Source: an uncultured Ventosimonas sp. (GTDB lineage Bacteria > Pseudomonadota > Gammaproteobacteria > Pseudomonadales > Pseudomonadaceae). From it: 7,769 nt of DNA. The notes under the pieces are model-generated. The model had not been told where the DNA came from and did not search any database. It saw nothing but the letters and a program-made list of their open reading frames with translations. The stretch is from contig CALYQH010000060.1 of NCBI GenBank assembly GCA_945283395.1, positions 1 through 7,769 of the forward strand. Direction: 5' to 3'. Below, in pieces: positions 1 to 7,758 of this stretch. Both the position numbers and the translations under genes were made by a program. How positions within the stretch are numbered: position 1 is the first letter of the stretch; each line of letters begins with the position of its first letter.

Positions 1-962
1 TCAGTAGGTAATGTAGGTATTGACTGATTATCAATAGAAGTTACTGTGGTAGCTGGTTCAGTATCAGGCGTTTTATTGGAAATAAATAAAATTACCAACA
101 AACAAACAACAATGACTCCTAAAATAGCTAAATTTCTATTAGATAGCGGTAGTTTAGACATGGTAGATACCCTTTTTGGCCTATGCTGAATATGATCATC
201 ATCTAAATCAGGTTCAGCAGTTAACTCTTGAATTTGCATATTTTCAGTCAAACAATCTTTTGCTATTTGATTAATAACACCTGGCCAGCCACCCGATTGA
301 GTATAGATATACATTATTTGTTCATTACTAAATAAAGCTAAATTTTGGCCTGCCCCTTCTAAGCGAAGGGTTAAATATTCTTTAGTTTCTTCTAAGGAAT
401 AAGGAGTGAGCGGAAGATTAAATGTAACCTCTTTACTGATAACGGAATTTTCTAATTTATCCAATAAATTTGGTCTTGCAAATAAAAAGATATGTAACCC
501 TGCAAGCTGTTCATCAACTAGATTTAATAATAATTGAATAACATCTTCCGACAGCTGGTCAGCATCATCAATCATAACATAAAGGCTAATACCTTTATTA
601 AATAGCTGTTTGATCTGTTCTATAACAGCTACTACCGTTATTTCAGTAATAGATAGTTCCTTGGCCAATAAATGCAACACATCATTGACGATTGGACAAT
701 CTTTAGCTGTAATACTGACAATTTTAATCGTTTCTTTATTAATGCTTGCTATGAAAGCTTGTCTAAGTAAGGTTTTGCCACTGCCTTTAGGGCCTGTGAT
801 AAGCAACATAAGCTGACTGTGCCTAGCTAAATGATGCAATTGGCCCAAAATAGTTTTACGCTGCGCAGGAAAAAACTTAAAATTAGGGACACGAGCGGCA
901 AAAGGATCATGATCTAACTGATAATAATTTAATAAAGCATCTTCCGCGCTAAACATATTCAT
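1..962 (-). CDS. damX: DamX-like cell-division protein, AAA ATPase domain plus transmembrane helix (3' end cut by window edge)
   Basis: This open frame runs off the left edge, so about 320 N-terminal residues are visible. The N-terminus ([18 protein letters not shown]) begins an ExeA/MshM-like AAA ATPase module. It has a Walker A motif GPKGSGKT at residues 57-64, a Walker [10 protein letters not shown] at 127-135, a FARP sensor-like loop near 161-164 and GGWPGVIN near 224-231. A basic stretch (HRPKR) precedes a single hydrophobic helix at about 278-295. The sequence after it is Thr/Pro-rich, as expected for the periplasmic linker before a C-terminal SPOR domain, which would lie outside the window. 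In this family SPOR binds denuded septal peptidoglycan during division; the ATPase's role is not settled. The ATG at 962 overlaps the aroB TGA (ATGA). A second in-frame ATG at 956 is better spaced from the GGTGAG sequence at 966-971, so the start is uncertain by two residues. Aro-locus context supports the name; without the SPOR domain visible it remains an inference. Confidence 0.85.
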   Translation of the reverse strand, partial: MNMFSAEDALLNYYQLDHDPFAARVPNFKFFPAQRKTILGQLHHLARHSQLMLLITGPKGSGKTLLRQAFIASINKETIKIVSITAKDCPIVNDVLHLLAKELSITEITVVAVIEQIKQLFNKGISLYVMIDDADQLSEDVIQLLLNLVDEQLAGLHIFLFARPNLLDKLENSVISKEVTFNLPLTPYSLEETKEYLTLRLEGAGQNLALFSNEQIMYIYTQSGGWPGVINQIAKDCLTENMQIQELTAEPDLDDDHIQHRPKRVSTMSKLPLSNRNLAILGVIVVCLLVILFISNKTPDTEPATTVTSIDNQSIPTLPT

Positions 963-2071
963 TTACTCACCAAAATCGAAGCCATTAATTGTTGATAGTC
1001 TGTAGATAGTATAGCACTCAATAATTCAGCAGAGAATTCACTTGTTACGGTTGCTACGCCTATTCCTTTTAAAAGGACTAAACGTATCTGCCCCTCTAGC
1101 GTTTTTTTATCTACCCTCATATAACCTAGAAAATCCTCGACAGTCATATTTGCAGGAGGGACTATAGGCAACCCTGCTTTAGCCAGTAAATTAATAGCTC
1201 TATTACGTTCATCTGCCATTATCCAGCCAAGTCTATAGGACATTTCCAATGCCATAACAGTACCCACTGCTACTGCCTCGCCATGTAACCAATTTCCATA
1301 ACCTTGATGGGACTCTATGGCATGACCAAAGGTATGACCTAAATTTAAGGTAGCTCTTAGTCCTGCCTCTTTCTCATCCAAAGCCACTACCGCCGCTTTT
1401 ATCTTACAAGACCACTCTATGGCCTTGATGAGTTCACTGGTTTTTAATGCTTTTAAATCTTCAATATGCTTTTCTAACCAGTTAAAGAAATCGCTATCGG
1501 CAATTAAACCATATTTTATTACTTCAGCAAGACCCGCTGATAACTGTCTTTCTGGTAAAGTTTTTAAGGTAGTTACATCAATAATCACTTCATTAGGTTG
1601 ATAAAAAGACCCTATCATATTTTTACCTAATACATGATTAATACCTGTTTTACCACCAATAGAAGAATCCACTTGAGAAAGTAACGTAGTAGGTACTTGA
1701 ATAAAGTCAACACCTCGCTGATAACAGGCAGCTGCAAACCCTGCCATATCACCTATCACACCACCACCTAAAGCAAACAAAGTAACTTTTCTAGTACACT
1801 TAGCTTCAAGTAATGCATCAAAAATTAGTTGCAGTATTTGCCAGTTCTTATATTGCTCGCCATCAGGTAAAATACAAGTATGACATTGATACCCCTTTAA
1901 TAGCTCCATTAATTGATTTAAATAGAGCGGTGCAACAGTTTCATTTGTCACAATGAGTACTTGTTTGCCATTAATATAAGATAGAAAAGCATTGTCGTTA
2001 TTTGTTAATAAATGCTCACCAATAAAAATAGGATAGCTACGACTACCTAACTCTACTTGCAACTTGTGCAT
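959..2071 (-). CDS. aroB: 3-dehydroquinate synthase
   Basis: AroB converts DAHP to 3-dehydroquinate, the second step of the shikimate pathway, in the cytoplasm with NAD and a divalent metal. Numbering from the ATG at 2071 (370 aa, the usual family size), the NAD-binding segment [11 protein letters not shown] spans about 102-112, followed by [19 protein letters not shown]. The expected metal ligands are present: Glu183 in AEVIKYG, His246 in [10 protein letters not shown] and His263 in LHGEAV. An in-frame ATG at 2080 would add MFN, but it has no clear ribosome binding site. The 2071 start has GGA eight bases upstream and begins [15 protein letters not shown], which aligns with the known Pseudomonas N-terminus, so I prefer it. 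The gene follows aroK after a short gap of a few dozen bases and its stop overlaps the damX-like start. All catalytic motifs look intact. Confidence 0.96.
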   Translation of the reverse strand: MHKLQVELGSRSYPIFIGEHLLTNNDNAFLSYINGKQVLIVTNETVAPLYLNQLMELLKGYQCHTCILPDGEQYKNWQILQLIFDALLEAKCTRKVTLFALGGGVIGDMAGFAAACYQRGVDFIQVPTTLLSQVDSSIGGKTGINHVLGKNMIGSFYQPNEVIIDVTTLKTLPERQLSAGLAEVIKYGLIADSDFFNWLEKHIEDLKALKTSELIKAIEWSCKIKAAVVALDEKEAGLRATLNLGHTFGHAIESHQGYGNWLHGEAVAVGTVMALEMSYRLGWIMADERNRAINLLAKAGLPIVPPANMTVEDFLGYMRVDKKTLEGQIRLVLLKGIGVATVTSEFSAELLSAILSTDYQQLMASILVSK

Positions 2072-2079
2072 GTTAAACA

Positions 2080-2082
2080 TCC
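2080..2082 (-). promoter_or_regulatory. Ribosome binding site favouring the internal ATG of aroB
   Basis: GGA ends eight bases before the ATG at 2071. The upstream ATG at 2080 overlaps this GGA and has no obvious site of its own, which supports the shorter AroB. Confidence 0.45.
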
Positions 2083-2113
2083 AATAAATTAAGCAGATAA
2101 ACTTATTTTTTTA

Positions 2114-2629
2114 TTACAACTTTAATGACTCTAAGATATGTTGAATTAAAAAGCGCGGTGGCCGCTCATCAGTAACCACTACCAAATGTGCGATTTCTCG
2201 GTAAAGTGGATCTCTAATACACATCAAACTTTCCAATACTTTAGCTGGATTTGCAACTTGTAATAGCGGTCTTTGTTTATCCTTTATAGTACGAGCTATT
2301 TGTTGTTCGACTGAAGCATACAAGTAAATAACAGTAGATTTTTCTGTAAGTAATTTACGCGTTGTGGCATTTAAAATAGCCCCGCCTCCTGTAGCAAGCA
2401 CAAAGCCCTCTTTAGAATTATTACAAATTTCAGCAATAATATTTTGTTCTCGCTCTCTAAATCCTTGTTCTCCTTCTACGTCAAAAATCCAAGAAATAGC
2501 AGCACCACTCCTGTTTTCTATTTCCCTATCTGAATCAATAAAAGATAAATTAAGCTCTTTGGCAAGCAAACGCCCAATGGTGCTTTTACCAGCTCCCATT
2601 GGGCCTACCAGAGTAAAACTTTTCAACAA
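2114..2629 (-). CDS. aroK: Shikimate kinase I, TTG start
   Basis: AroK phosphorylates shikimate to shikimate-3-phosphate with ATP, the fifth step of the shikimate pathway, in the cytoplasm. The 171-residue protein has the normal family length. It shows the P-loop GPMGAGKS at 9-16, the shikimate-binding DSD at 32-34, Arg58 in GFRERE, the glycine triplet GGG at 81-83, the LID arginine in KQRPLL at about 118-123, and DPLYREIA near 140-147. There is no ATG or GTG available between the upstream in-frame stop (TAA at 2654-2656) and the P-loop. The start must be TTG at 2629 or the adjacent TTG at 2626 (an ATT at 2648-2650 is less likely). A GAG nine bases before 2629 favours the first. It begins five bases after the pilQ stop, so translation is probably coupled to pilQ. 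A short A+T-rich gap with no hairpin separates it from aroB. Confidence 0.95.
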   Translation of the reverse strand: MLKSFTLVGPMGAGKSTIGRLLAKELNLSFIDSDREIENRSGAAISWIFDVEGEQGFREREQNIIAEICNNSKEGFVLATGGGAILNATTRKLLTEKSTVIYLYASVEQQIARTIKDKQRPLLQVANPAKVLESLMCIRDPLYREIAHLVVVTDERPPRFLIQHILESLKL

Positions 2630-2634
2630 ATATA

Positions 2635-4902
2635 CTATCTCGAAACAAATGTTTTACTATCAATAATACGAGGAGTCAAGAAAACCAATAACTCTTGTTT
2701 TTGATTATCCACTTGATCTCTTCTGAATAATCGGCCTAGTAAAGGCAAATCACCAAGATAAGGTACTTTTTCTGTTACTTTACTTTGAGTATTTTGGAAT
2801 ACACCACCTAGAACTATTGTTTCACCATCTGACACTAAAACTTTAGCATTCACTTCGTTCTTATTAATTGCCGGTACCCCTAAATATTGCTGATCTTTAG
2901 CCACACTATCTTTAGTCACAGTAACGGCCATAATAATTTGGTTATCTGGCGTAATTTGTGGTGTAACCTCTAACGAAAGTACTGCATCTTTAAACGAAGT
3001 GGTAGTTGAACCGCTAGAAGATGCTTCCTGATAAGGAACCTCTACCCCTTTTCTGATTTTAGCGGTTTCTTTATCTGAAGTAGTTACTTTAGGTTGCGAG
3101 ATGATTTCACCTTGGCCAGATCTCTGCATGGCATTTAGTTTCAAATCAATAAATACATTTTTACCTAAATAACCAATACCAAACCCTGAGGTTGCACGCT
3201 CCGCTCCTAGATCCACCATTGGTGCCGAGCCAGGGATTGTAAACTGATCTTTGCCATCCTTATCCGTTGTATGTTGAATATAATCACCTATTCTTCCTGA
3301 AGTTTGTTGCCCTCCCTGAGCATTATTATCTAGTCTACCATCAGCGCCTCCGTAAGAATGCCATTTCTGATTTCGAGAAGATATATCAGCAGCCCATCTA
3401 ACTCCTAAATTTTTAGAAAAGTCCACATTCGCTTCAACAATTCTAGCCTCTATTTGTACTTGTCGTACTGGCCTGTCCAATTTAGCAACGATACGACGTA
3501 ATTCCTCTAAACGTGCCTCCGTTTGGTAAGCAACAATAGTGTTGGTACGCTTGTCAACTGTTAGTGATCCTCTATCATCAATTGCTACGGTAGCTGTATA
3601 AGAGCCGGCCCCAGATTCTGACTGACTGCCTGTAAAGCCAGTAGTTCTAGACATAGTAGCTTGAAATAGAGTCACTATTGCTGAAGCATCTGCATAATTG
3701 ATTTCAATTAGCTCTCTACGTAGTGGCTGGGTTGCTTCTATAGTCTTCTGTGCATCAGCAATTTGACGCGCTGATTCAGCCAACTCTGCTGCTGGTGCAA
3801 TAATTAAAATATTACCTTCTTGACGTTTAGCTAATCCTCTAGTTCGCATAATGATGTCTAAAGCTTGGTCCCAAGGAACATTTTGTAAACGCAAAGTAAT
3901 ATTCCCAGTAACTGAATCTGTTGCCACCAAGTTTAATTTAGTAAAATCTGCAAGGATTTGTAATACACTACGCACTTCAATATCTTGGAAATTTAAAGAC
4001 AACGTATCACCTTTAAAAATTCCTTGATCGTACATTTTGCGTTGTTTTTCTTCAGCAGAAACGTGTTTAACACTGACAGTCAATTCATCATCTGCCTGAT
4101 AGACTAAATAATCAAAATTACCTTTTGGCTCGATAGTAATAGTAGAACCGTTAGCTTTAGCTATAGAACTTACAAATTGCACAGGCGTATCAAAATCTTT
4201 CACATCTAAACGAACTCGTAATGCTTCTGGCAATTGTGTTTTAGGAAAATTAAGAACAATTTTACTACCTTGCTCTTGTACATCTGGGCTAATGGTGCTA
4301 TTAGATAACTTAATAACAATATTGCCCTCTCCATTGTCACCCCGTCTAAAATCAACATTTTGAATAGCATTACCTGCTATATTACCAATAGCTGTTGATT
4401 TAGTATTATTAGCCAATGGCTGTCTAGATACAGATGAACTAACAGCTGTTTGAGGAGTAGCATTAGCTAGTTTCTTATTGTCAACTTCCCCTAAAGTGAT
4501 GTAAATATTATTACCTTCTGCTATTGTTGCATAAGGGACTAAAGTGTTTAAATCTACTACTAAACGGGTTACATTTTTAGCTTGAACTACCGCTAAATTT
4601 CTTACATTACCTATGCCAATAGTTCTTCTTTTTTGATTTAATAAACTCGTCACATTAGGCAAATCTAATGCTATACGTGCAGGTTGATCTATAGTATAAC
4701 CTTTAGGAGCTGAAACATGTTCATCAAAAGTTAATTTCAACTCGACCTTTTCACCAGGTAATGAGATCACATCTAGGTCTTTTAAATTAGCCGCTAATAG
4801 CATAGGAGTAATGGACATACTAAGCATAGCTACACTAAAACGAATGTAAGGAACGCTCATTGCTATTTTCCGTTGCTGTTGAATTGAAGTATTCTTTTTC
4901 AT
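2635..4902 (-). CDS. pilQ: Type IV pilus outer-membrane secretin
   Basis: PilQ forms the multimeric outer-membrane channel through which the type IV pilus is extruded and retracted. The 755-residue precursor begins with a signal peptide: a basic N-region, a hydrophobic core at about 22-36, and likely cleavage near LLAA at 35-38. Two AMIN domains (peptidoglycan-binding) lie at about 44-138 and 182-279, separated by a Ser/Thr/Asn-rich linker. The STN/N0 domain covers about 297-367 ([20 protein letters not shown]), the N1 domain about 397-478, and the secretin barrel about 585-747 with the signature [16 protein letters not shown] at 713-728. The ATG at 4902 has AAGGA eight bases upstream. A second ATG at 4860 (Met15), preceded by GGAAAA, would give a shorter signal peptide more like the Pseudomonas protein. 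The gap from pilP is 17 bases. A PilF/PilW-type pilotin would be expected elsewhere in the genome. Family assignment is firm. Confidence 0.97.
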   Translation of the reverse strand: MKKNTSIQQQRKIAMSVPYIRFSVAMLSMSITPMLLAANLKDLDVISLPGEKVELKLTFDEHVSAPKGYTIDQPARIALDLPNVTSLLNQKRRTIGIGNVRNLAVVQAKNVTRLVVDLNTLVPYATIAEGNNIYITLGEVDNKKLANATPQTAVSSSVSRQPLANNTKSTAIGNIAGNAIQNVDFRRGDNGEGNIVIKLSNSTISPDVQEQGSKIVLNFPKTQLPEALRVRLDVKDFDTPVQFVSSIAKANGSTITIEPKGNFDYLVYQADDELTVSVKHVSAEEKQRKMYDQGIFKGDTLSLNFQDIEVRSVLQILADFTKLNLVATDSVTGNITLRLQNVPWDQALDIIMRTRGLAKRQEGNILIIAPAAELAESARQIADAQKTIEATQPLRRELIEINYADASAIVTLFQATMSRTTGFTGSQSESGAGSYTATVAIDDRGSLTVDKRTNTIVAYQTEARLEELRRIVAKLDRPVRQVQIEARIVEANVDFSKNLGVRWAADISSRNQKWHSYGGADGRLDNNAQGGQQTSGRIGDYIQHTTDKDGKDQFTIPGSAPMVDLGAERATSGFGIGYLGKNVFIDLKLNAMQRSGQGEIISQPKVTTSDKETAKIRKGVEVPYQEASSSGSTTTSFKDAVLSLEVTPQITPDNQIIMAVTVTKDSVAKDQQYLGVPAINKNEVNAKVLVSDGETIVLGGVFQNTQSKVTEKVPYLGDLPLLGRLFRRDQVDNQKQELLVFLTPRIIDSKTFVSR
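2639..2641 (-). promoter_or_regulatory. Weak ribosome binding site for the TTG start of aroK
   Basis: GAG lies inside the final codons of pilQ, nine bases before the TTG at 2629 and twelve before the alternative TTG at 2626. A weak site with a rare start codon suggests low or pilQ-coupled translation. Confidence 0.4.
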
Positions 4903-4919
4903 CTGAAATATCCTTAAGA

Positions 4920-5441
4920 TTAATTTTTGAGCTCTAGGTTATAGGGTCTTTCTTTACAACCATCATTGCCGTCAGGAATTTTTTCTAAAACTTCTAGACC
5001 AAAATCATTAATAGACTGAATCTGACCATGATTTAGACCAATATAATCTCCTACTTTCACACGATGAACGCCTCCTGCTCCTCGCAATAATGCATAATGT
5101 TCTTTATCATTTTCTATTGTGCCTACCATTGTAAATGAACCTATATCAAAACCTTCTAAGAAACTTTTGACTCTGGTAGGATCAGGCAATTTACATTTGT
5201 TATCGGTCTCAATTTGAGGTTTAATAATAGTATCTTGATTTTGGAATGGATCTCTCATGAAAGAGGCAGTATAAGAAAAAGGTAAATAAGGCTTAGGCTG
5301 TGGCAATGGTTCTATCTCCCTAGCGGGCCTAGCCTTTACTTGATCTACATAGGTTTCTAGATCTTCTATACCTGAATTTCCACAAGCTGATAACATAACA
5401 GTTAGTGTTCCTAGAATTAGCATGCGTTTCATTATTATCAT
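4920..5441 (-). CDS. pilP: Type IV pilus inner-membrane lipoprotein
   Basis: PilP is a lipoprotein of the PilMNOP alignment complex; it binds PilNO dimers and contacts the N0 region of PilQ across the periplasm. The 173-residue precursor has a lipoprotein signal peptide with lipobox LSAC and lipidated Cys20. An extended Pro-rich stretch (REIEPLPQPKPYLPF, about 41-55) and the conserved RDPF at 63-66 follow. The C-terminal beta-sandwich (HR/PilP domain) covers about 92-172, with MVGTIE, ALLRGAGGVHRVKVGDYIG and ERPYNLEL. GAGGGG lies seven bases before the ATG at 5441, which overlaps the pilO stop as ATGA, so this start is well supported over the in-frame ATG at 5432. Two extra cysteines, Cys83 and Cys162, flank the folded domain; I do not recall these in the Pseudomonas protein. 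Length is typical. Confidence 0.95.
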   Translation of the reverse strand: MIIMKRMLILGTLTVMLSACGNSGIEDLETYVDQVKARPAREIEPLPQPKPYLPFSYTASFMRDPFQNQDTIIKPQIETDNKCKLPDPTRVKSFLEGFDIGSFTMVGTIENDKEHYALLRGAGGVHRVKVGDYIGLNHGQIQSINDFGLEVLEKIPDGNDGCKERPYNLELKN

Positions 5442-6046
5442 TTCACATCCCCTCGGTAACGATAAGTTTTTGCCAAAACTTTTATTGTTAACCTGGATGA
5501 GTCACCTTTCATTGCAGGAGCTATTGAAAAATCATTTAAAGTTACTATGCGTGGTAATGCTGCCACTTTAGTAGCAAAATTAGCAAATGCATGATAGTTA
5601 CCTGTTAATGAAATTTGAATGGGGAGTTCTACATAAAAAGGTTGAGTAACTTCATTCAATAATTGAATTTGGCTAAATTCTAAACCACTAGTTAACCCTG
5701 CTTTAGTTACATCCTCTAATAAACCTGGCACTTCAGTATCAGCAGGTAATTGCCTCAATAGACCACTAAAAGATTGCTCTATAGTTTCCATTTGCGCTCT
5801 ATAAGCATCTAAACTTGCTGATTGCGCAGCTTTCGATTCAAATTCAGATTTTAATTTGGGTTCCTTAGCCCTCTGTGTATCTAGATTAGCTCTTATATCG
5901 CTCAATACAAACTGATAACCAATAATAGGTACTACAATAAGAATAAATAAACAAACTAGCACCATAATAGGTAAAGGCCAAGTACCAGGGCTTTTAAAAT
6001 CTAGGTTATTAATATCTAAACTTTTAAAATCAAACTTTAAGTTCAT
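5438..6046 (-). CDS. pilO: Type IV pilus inner-membrane alignment protein PilO
   Basis: PilO pairs with PilN in the inner membrane and helps couple the pilus motor to the PilP-PilQ channel. The 202-residue protein has a short cytoplasmic N-terminus, one transmembrane helix at about 24-46, a coiled-coil at about 49-95 and a periplasmic ferredoxin-like domain to the end. Conserved stretches include SGLLRQLPADTEVPGLLEDV near 94-113, SGLEFSQIQLL at 120-130, ELPIQISLTGNYH at 140-152, LPRIVTLNDF at 164-173 and the C-terminal LAKTYRYRGD. GAGGGG lies eight bases before the ATG at 6046, which overlaps the pilN stop as ATGA. The N-terminus contains a small internal repeat (FDFKSLD, then LDFKSP) encoded by an exact 11-base direct repeat. 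Confidence 0.96.
   Translation of the reverse strand: MNLKFDFKSLDINNLDFKSPGTWPLPIMVLVCLFILIVVPIIGYQFVLSDIRANLDTQRAKEPKLKSEFESKAAQSASLDAYRAQMETIEQSFSGLLRQLPADTEVPGLLEDVTKAGLTSGLEFSQIQLLNEVTQPFYVELPIQISLTGNYHAFANFATKVAALPRIVTLNDFSIAPAMKGDSSRLTIKVLAKTYRYRGDVK
5991..6031. repeat. Short exact direct repeat inside the pilO 5' end
   Basis: CTTTTAAAATC occurs at 5991-6001 and again at 6021-6031 on the plus strand, exactly 30 bases apart and therefore in frame. It encodes the DFKS repeat in the PilO N-terminus. It may reflect a small in-frame duplication or simple low-complexity coding. Confidence 0.6.
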
Positions 6047-6612
6047 TTTATACTCCCCTCATCCTTTGGTTCACTTTCCATTACCTGTAGAGTAAAAGTT
6101 GATGTTTTATCTAAAGGCTCTTTTTGATTAAGTTGAGAGATAACGGTTAAATTAGGACTAGTCAACCATGGGGAAGTCTCAAAATTACGCATTAAGGTTG
6201 AAACTCTATTATTAGAAACAGTAATGCCGTTAATAGTAATTTTCTTATCCGTTTTATTAAGCGAAGTATAAAAAACTCCATCAGGTAAAGTTCTGACAAA
6301 TTGATCTAATAATCTAGCCAAAATTTGTCTATTCGATTGCAAATCTTGAATAATTTTCATCCTTGCCAATAATTCTCCTCTTTTTGTTCTTAGATCCTCA
6401 ATAACTTTAAGTCGCTCATCCATCACAGTAATTTGTTGACTTAAATAATTATTACGTATATTTTGATTATCAATTTGCATTTCAAGGTATCTACTAGCAA
6501 GAAAAACCCCAATGATTGCAATGACAGTGGTAACTGCTACTGCCATCAAAAATTGACGCTTGCGCTCTTCCCTTAACTGTTCTCGCCAAGGTAATAGATT
6601 GATACGTATCAT
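6043..6612 (-). CDS. pilN: Type IV pilus inner-membrane assembly protein PilN
   Basis: PilN is the bitopic partner of PilO; its short cytoplasmic tail inserts into a groove of PilM and so links the cytoplasmic and periplasmic parts of the pilus machine. The hallmark INLLPWRE is present at residues 4-11, followed by a basic stretch (REERKRQ) at 14-20. One transmembrane helix covers about 21-41, a coiled-coil about 44-95, and the periplasmic ferredoxin-like domain runs from about 98 (ILARLLDQFVRTLPDGVFY). Length, 189 residues, is normal. The start ATG at 6612 shares its A with the pilM stop (TGATG), with GAGGAG nine bases upstream inside the pilM 3' end, so translational coupling is likely. Confidence 0.95.
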   Translation of the reverse strand: MIRINLLPWREQLREERKRQFLMAVAVTTVIAIIGVFLASRYLEMQIDNQNIRNNYLSQQITVMDERLKVIEDLRTKRGELLARMKIIQDLQSNRQILARLLDQFVRTLPDGVFYTSLNKTDKKITINGITVSNNRVSTLMRNFETSPWLTSPNLTVISQLNQKEPLDKTSTFTLQVMESEPKDEGSIK

Positions 6613-7667
6613 CAGTCAAAACTCCTCATTGTTAATCCACAAGCAACCATCAGAGATGGAGCATCCTGTGCTAATGCTGCTGCATTAATTTTTGATGATG
6701 TTTTCATGTCTGAGAATGGGTTTGCCCTTTCAGTAGGTACATTTAATTTATTTTGAATATAACTTACTAATTGTTCGATACGTGCACTACCACCAGCTAA
6801 TACAATACCATCTACAGTGTTATATTGACCTGTTGCGAAGAAAAATTGCATAGAGCGTGCTATTTGATCAGCAATTTGATCCATAAAAGCTTGCAATACC
6901 GCTTGCTCATAATCTTCTGGTAGTTCTCCTTTTTTCTTAGCTCTTTCAGCATCTAAAAAAGTTAGCCCATAATGCCTTTGTATCTCTTCAGTTAATTGAC
7001 GCCCCCCAAATATTTGCTCACGATTATAAATAATATGGCCATTAAAAATAATATTAAAACTGAGTGTACTTGAACCTATATCTACTATAGCAAAAGGAGC
7101 CCCTGAACCCGCCCTTTTGGCTAAAGGTAATAAAGTTGCTGCCCGTTCCATAGCATAAGACTCAAGATCAACCACCCCTGCAGTTAATCCAGCATAAGCT
7201 AGGACGGATTCTCTTGTTTCAATACTTTCCTTTCGGCAGGCGGCTAGTAAAATCTCTTCTTTAGTCTCATCATTAACAGAAGGCCCTACCCGAGCAAAAT
7301 CAATAGACACCTCATCCAATGGATAAGGAATATATTGATCAGCTTCAAGTTGCAATTGCACCTCTACATCTGCATCATTGAGCCCTTTGGCCACTTCAAC
7401 AGACCGTGTAATAACCGATGATCCACCCACTGCCACAGCAGCCATAGCTGTCTTTGTGCGGAGAGACTTAATAGCTTTATCTAAAGCCTTACCCACCGCC
7501 TCCACATCATGGATGTTACGATCAGAGACCACGCCTAACGGGAGATCTTCCACTGCATACCCATTTAGGACATATGAAGAACCTGATCGATCCAGGTCCA
7601 CGACCCTGAGCGAGCTAGCACCTATATCGATACCTAAAAATCTTTTTACTTTCTTTTTGAATAGCAC
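6612..7667 (-). CDS. pilM: Type IV pilus actin-like cytoplasmic protein PilM, GTG start
   Basis: PilM is a cytoplasmic, ATP-binding protein with an actin/FtsA-like fold; it binds the PilN tail and is thought to connect the pilus motor ATPases to the membrane alignment complex. The 351-residue protein shows phosphate-1 motif FLGIDIGASSLRVVDL at 10-25, phosphate-2 motif AIVDIGSSTLSFNI at 193-206 and the adenosine motif GIVLAGGSARIEQL at 287-300, plus the family-typical C-terminus MVACGLTMRSFD. The start is a GTG at 7665-7667 with AGGG nine bases upstream. An in-frame TGA at 7683-7685 with no other start between rules out a longer protein. It is the first gene of the pil cluster, preceded by an A+T-rich promoter-like region. 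Length agrees with the family. Confidence 0.96.
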   Translation of the reverse strand: MLFKKKVKRFLGIDIGASSLRVVDLDRSGSSYVLNGYAVEDLPLGVVSDRNIHDVEAVGKALDKAIKSLRTKTAMAAVAVGGSSVITRSVEVAKGLNDADVEVQLQLEADQYIPYPLDEVSIDFARVGPSVNDETKEEILLAACRKESIETRESVLAYAGLTAGVVDLESYAMERAATLLPLAKRAGSGAPFAIVDIGSSTLSFNIIFNGHIIYNREQIFGGRQLTEEIQRHYGLTFLDAERAKKKGELPEDYEQAVLQAFMDQIADQIARSMQFFFATGQYNTVDGIVLAGGSARIEQLVSYIQNKLNVPTERANPFSDMKTSSKINAAALAQDAPSLMVACGLTMRSFD

Positions 7668-7676
7668 GATGTTTTT

Positions 7677-7680
7677 CCCT
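7677..7680 (-). promoter_or_regulatory. Ribosome binding site deciding the GTG start of pilM
   Basis: AGGG sits nine bases upstream of GTG. With the in-frame TGA just before it, this fixes the PilM start. Confidence 0.6.
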
Positions 7681-7730
7681 GTTCACATCCGCAACTTACG
7701 GAAAATTACTGTCTATATATACTATAAATA

Positions 7731-7758
7731 TAAATAGCAAAATTTACCACTCTATCAA
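7731..7758 (-). promoter_or_regulatory. Candidate sigma-70 promoter for the pil-aro operon
   Basis: Reading the minus strand, TTGATA (7753-7758) resembles a -35 box and TATTTA (7731-7736) lies 16 bases downstream as a possible -10. An alternative -10, TATAGT at 7721-7726, has a better sequence but a weaker -35 (TGGTAA) at the right distance. In such A+T-rich DNA chance matches are common, so the exact elements are a guess. Confidence 0.3.

Noticed and set aside
610..816. Plus-strand open frame of 68 codons
   Set aside because: It lies antisense to the ATPase domain of the damX-like gene, whose Walker motifs are clear; no family resemblance of its own.
2106..2112. Run of seven T between aroK and aroB as a terminator
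   Set aside because: On the transcribed minus-strand RNA it reads as A, and no GC-rich hairpin precedes it in the gap.
2364..2666. Plus-strand open frame of about 100 codons
   Set aside because: It is antisense to aroK and the end of pilQ, with no recognisable domain; a shadow of the real coding frame.
7713..7726. TATATATA tract as a possible origin-like or AT-rich binding element
   Set aside because: Too short and without repeated DnaA-type boxes; ordinary promoter-region A+T richness explains it.
7378..7737. Plus-strand open frame of 119 codons
   Set aside because: Mostly antisense to the 5' part of pilM, then running through the A+T-rich promoter region with a low-complexity tail; not a plausible protein.
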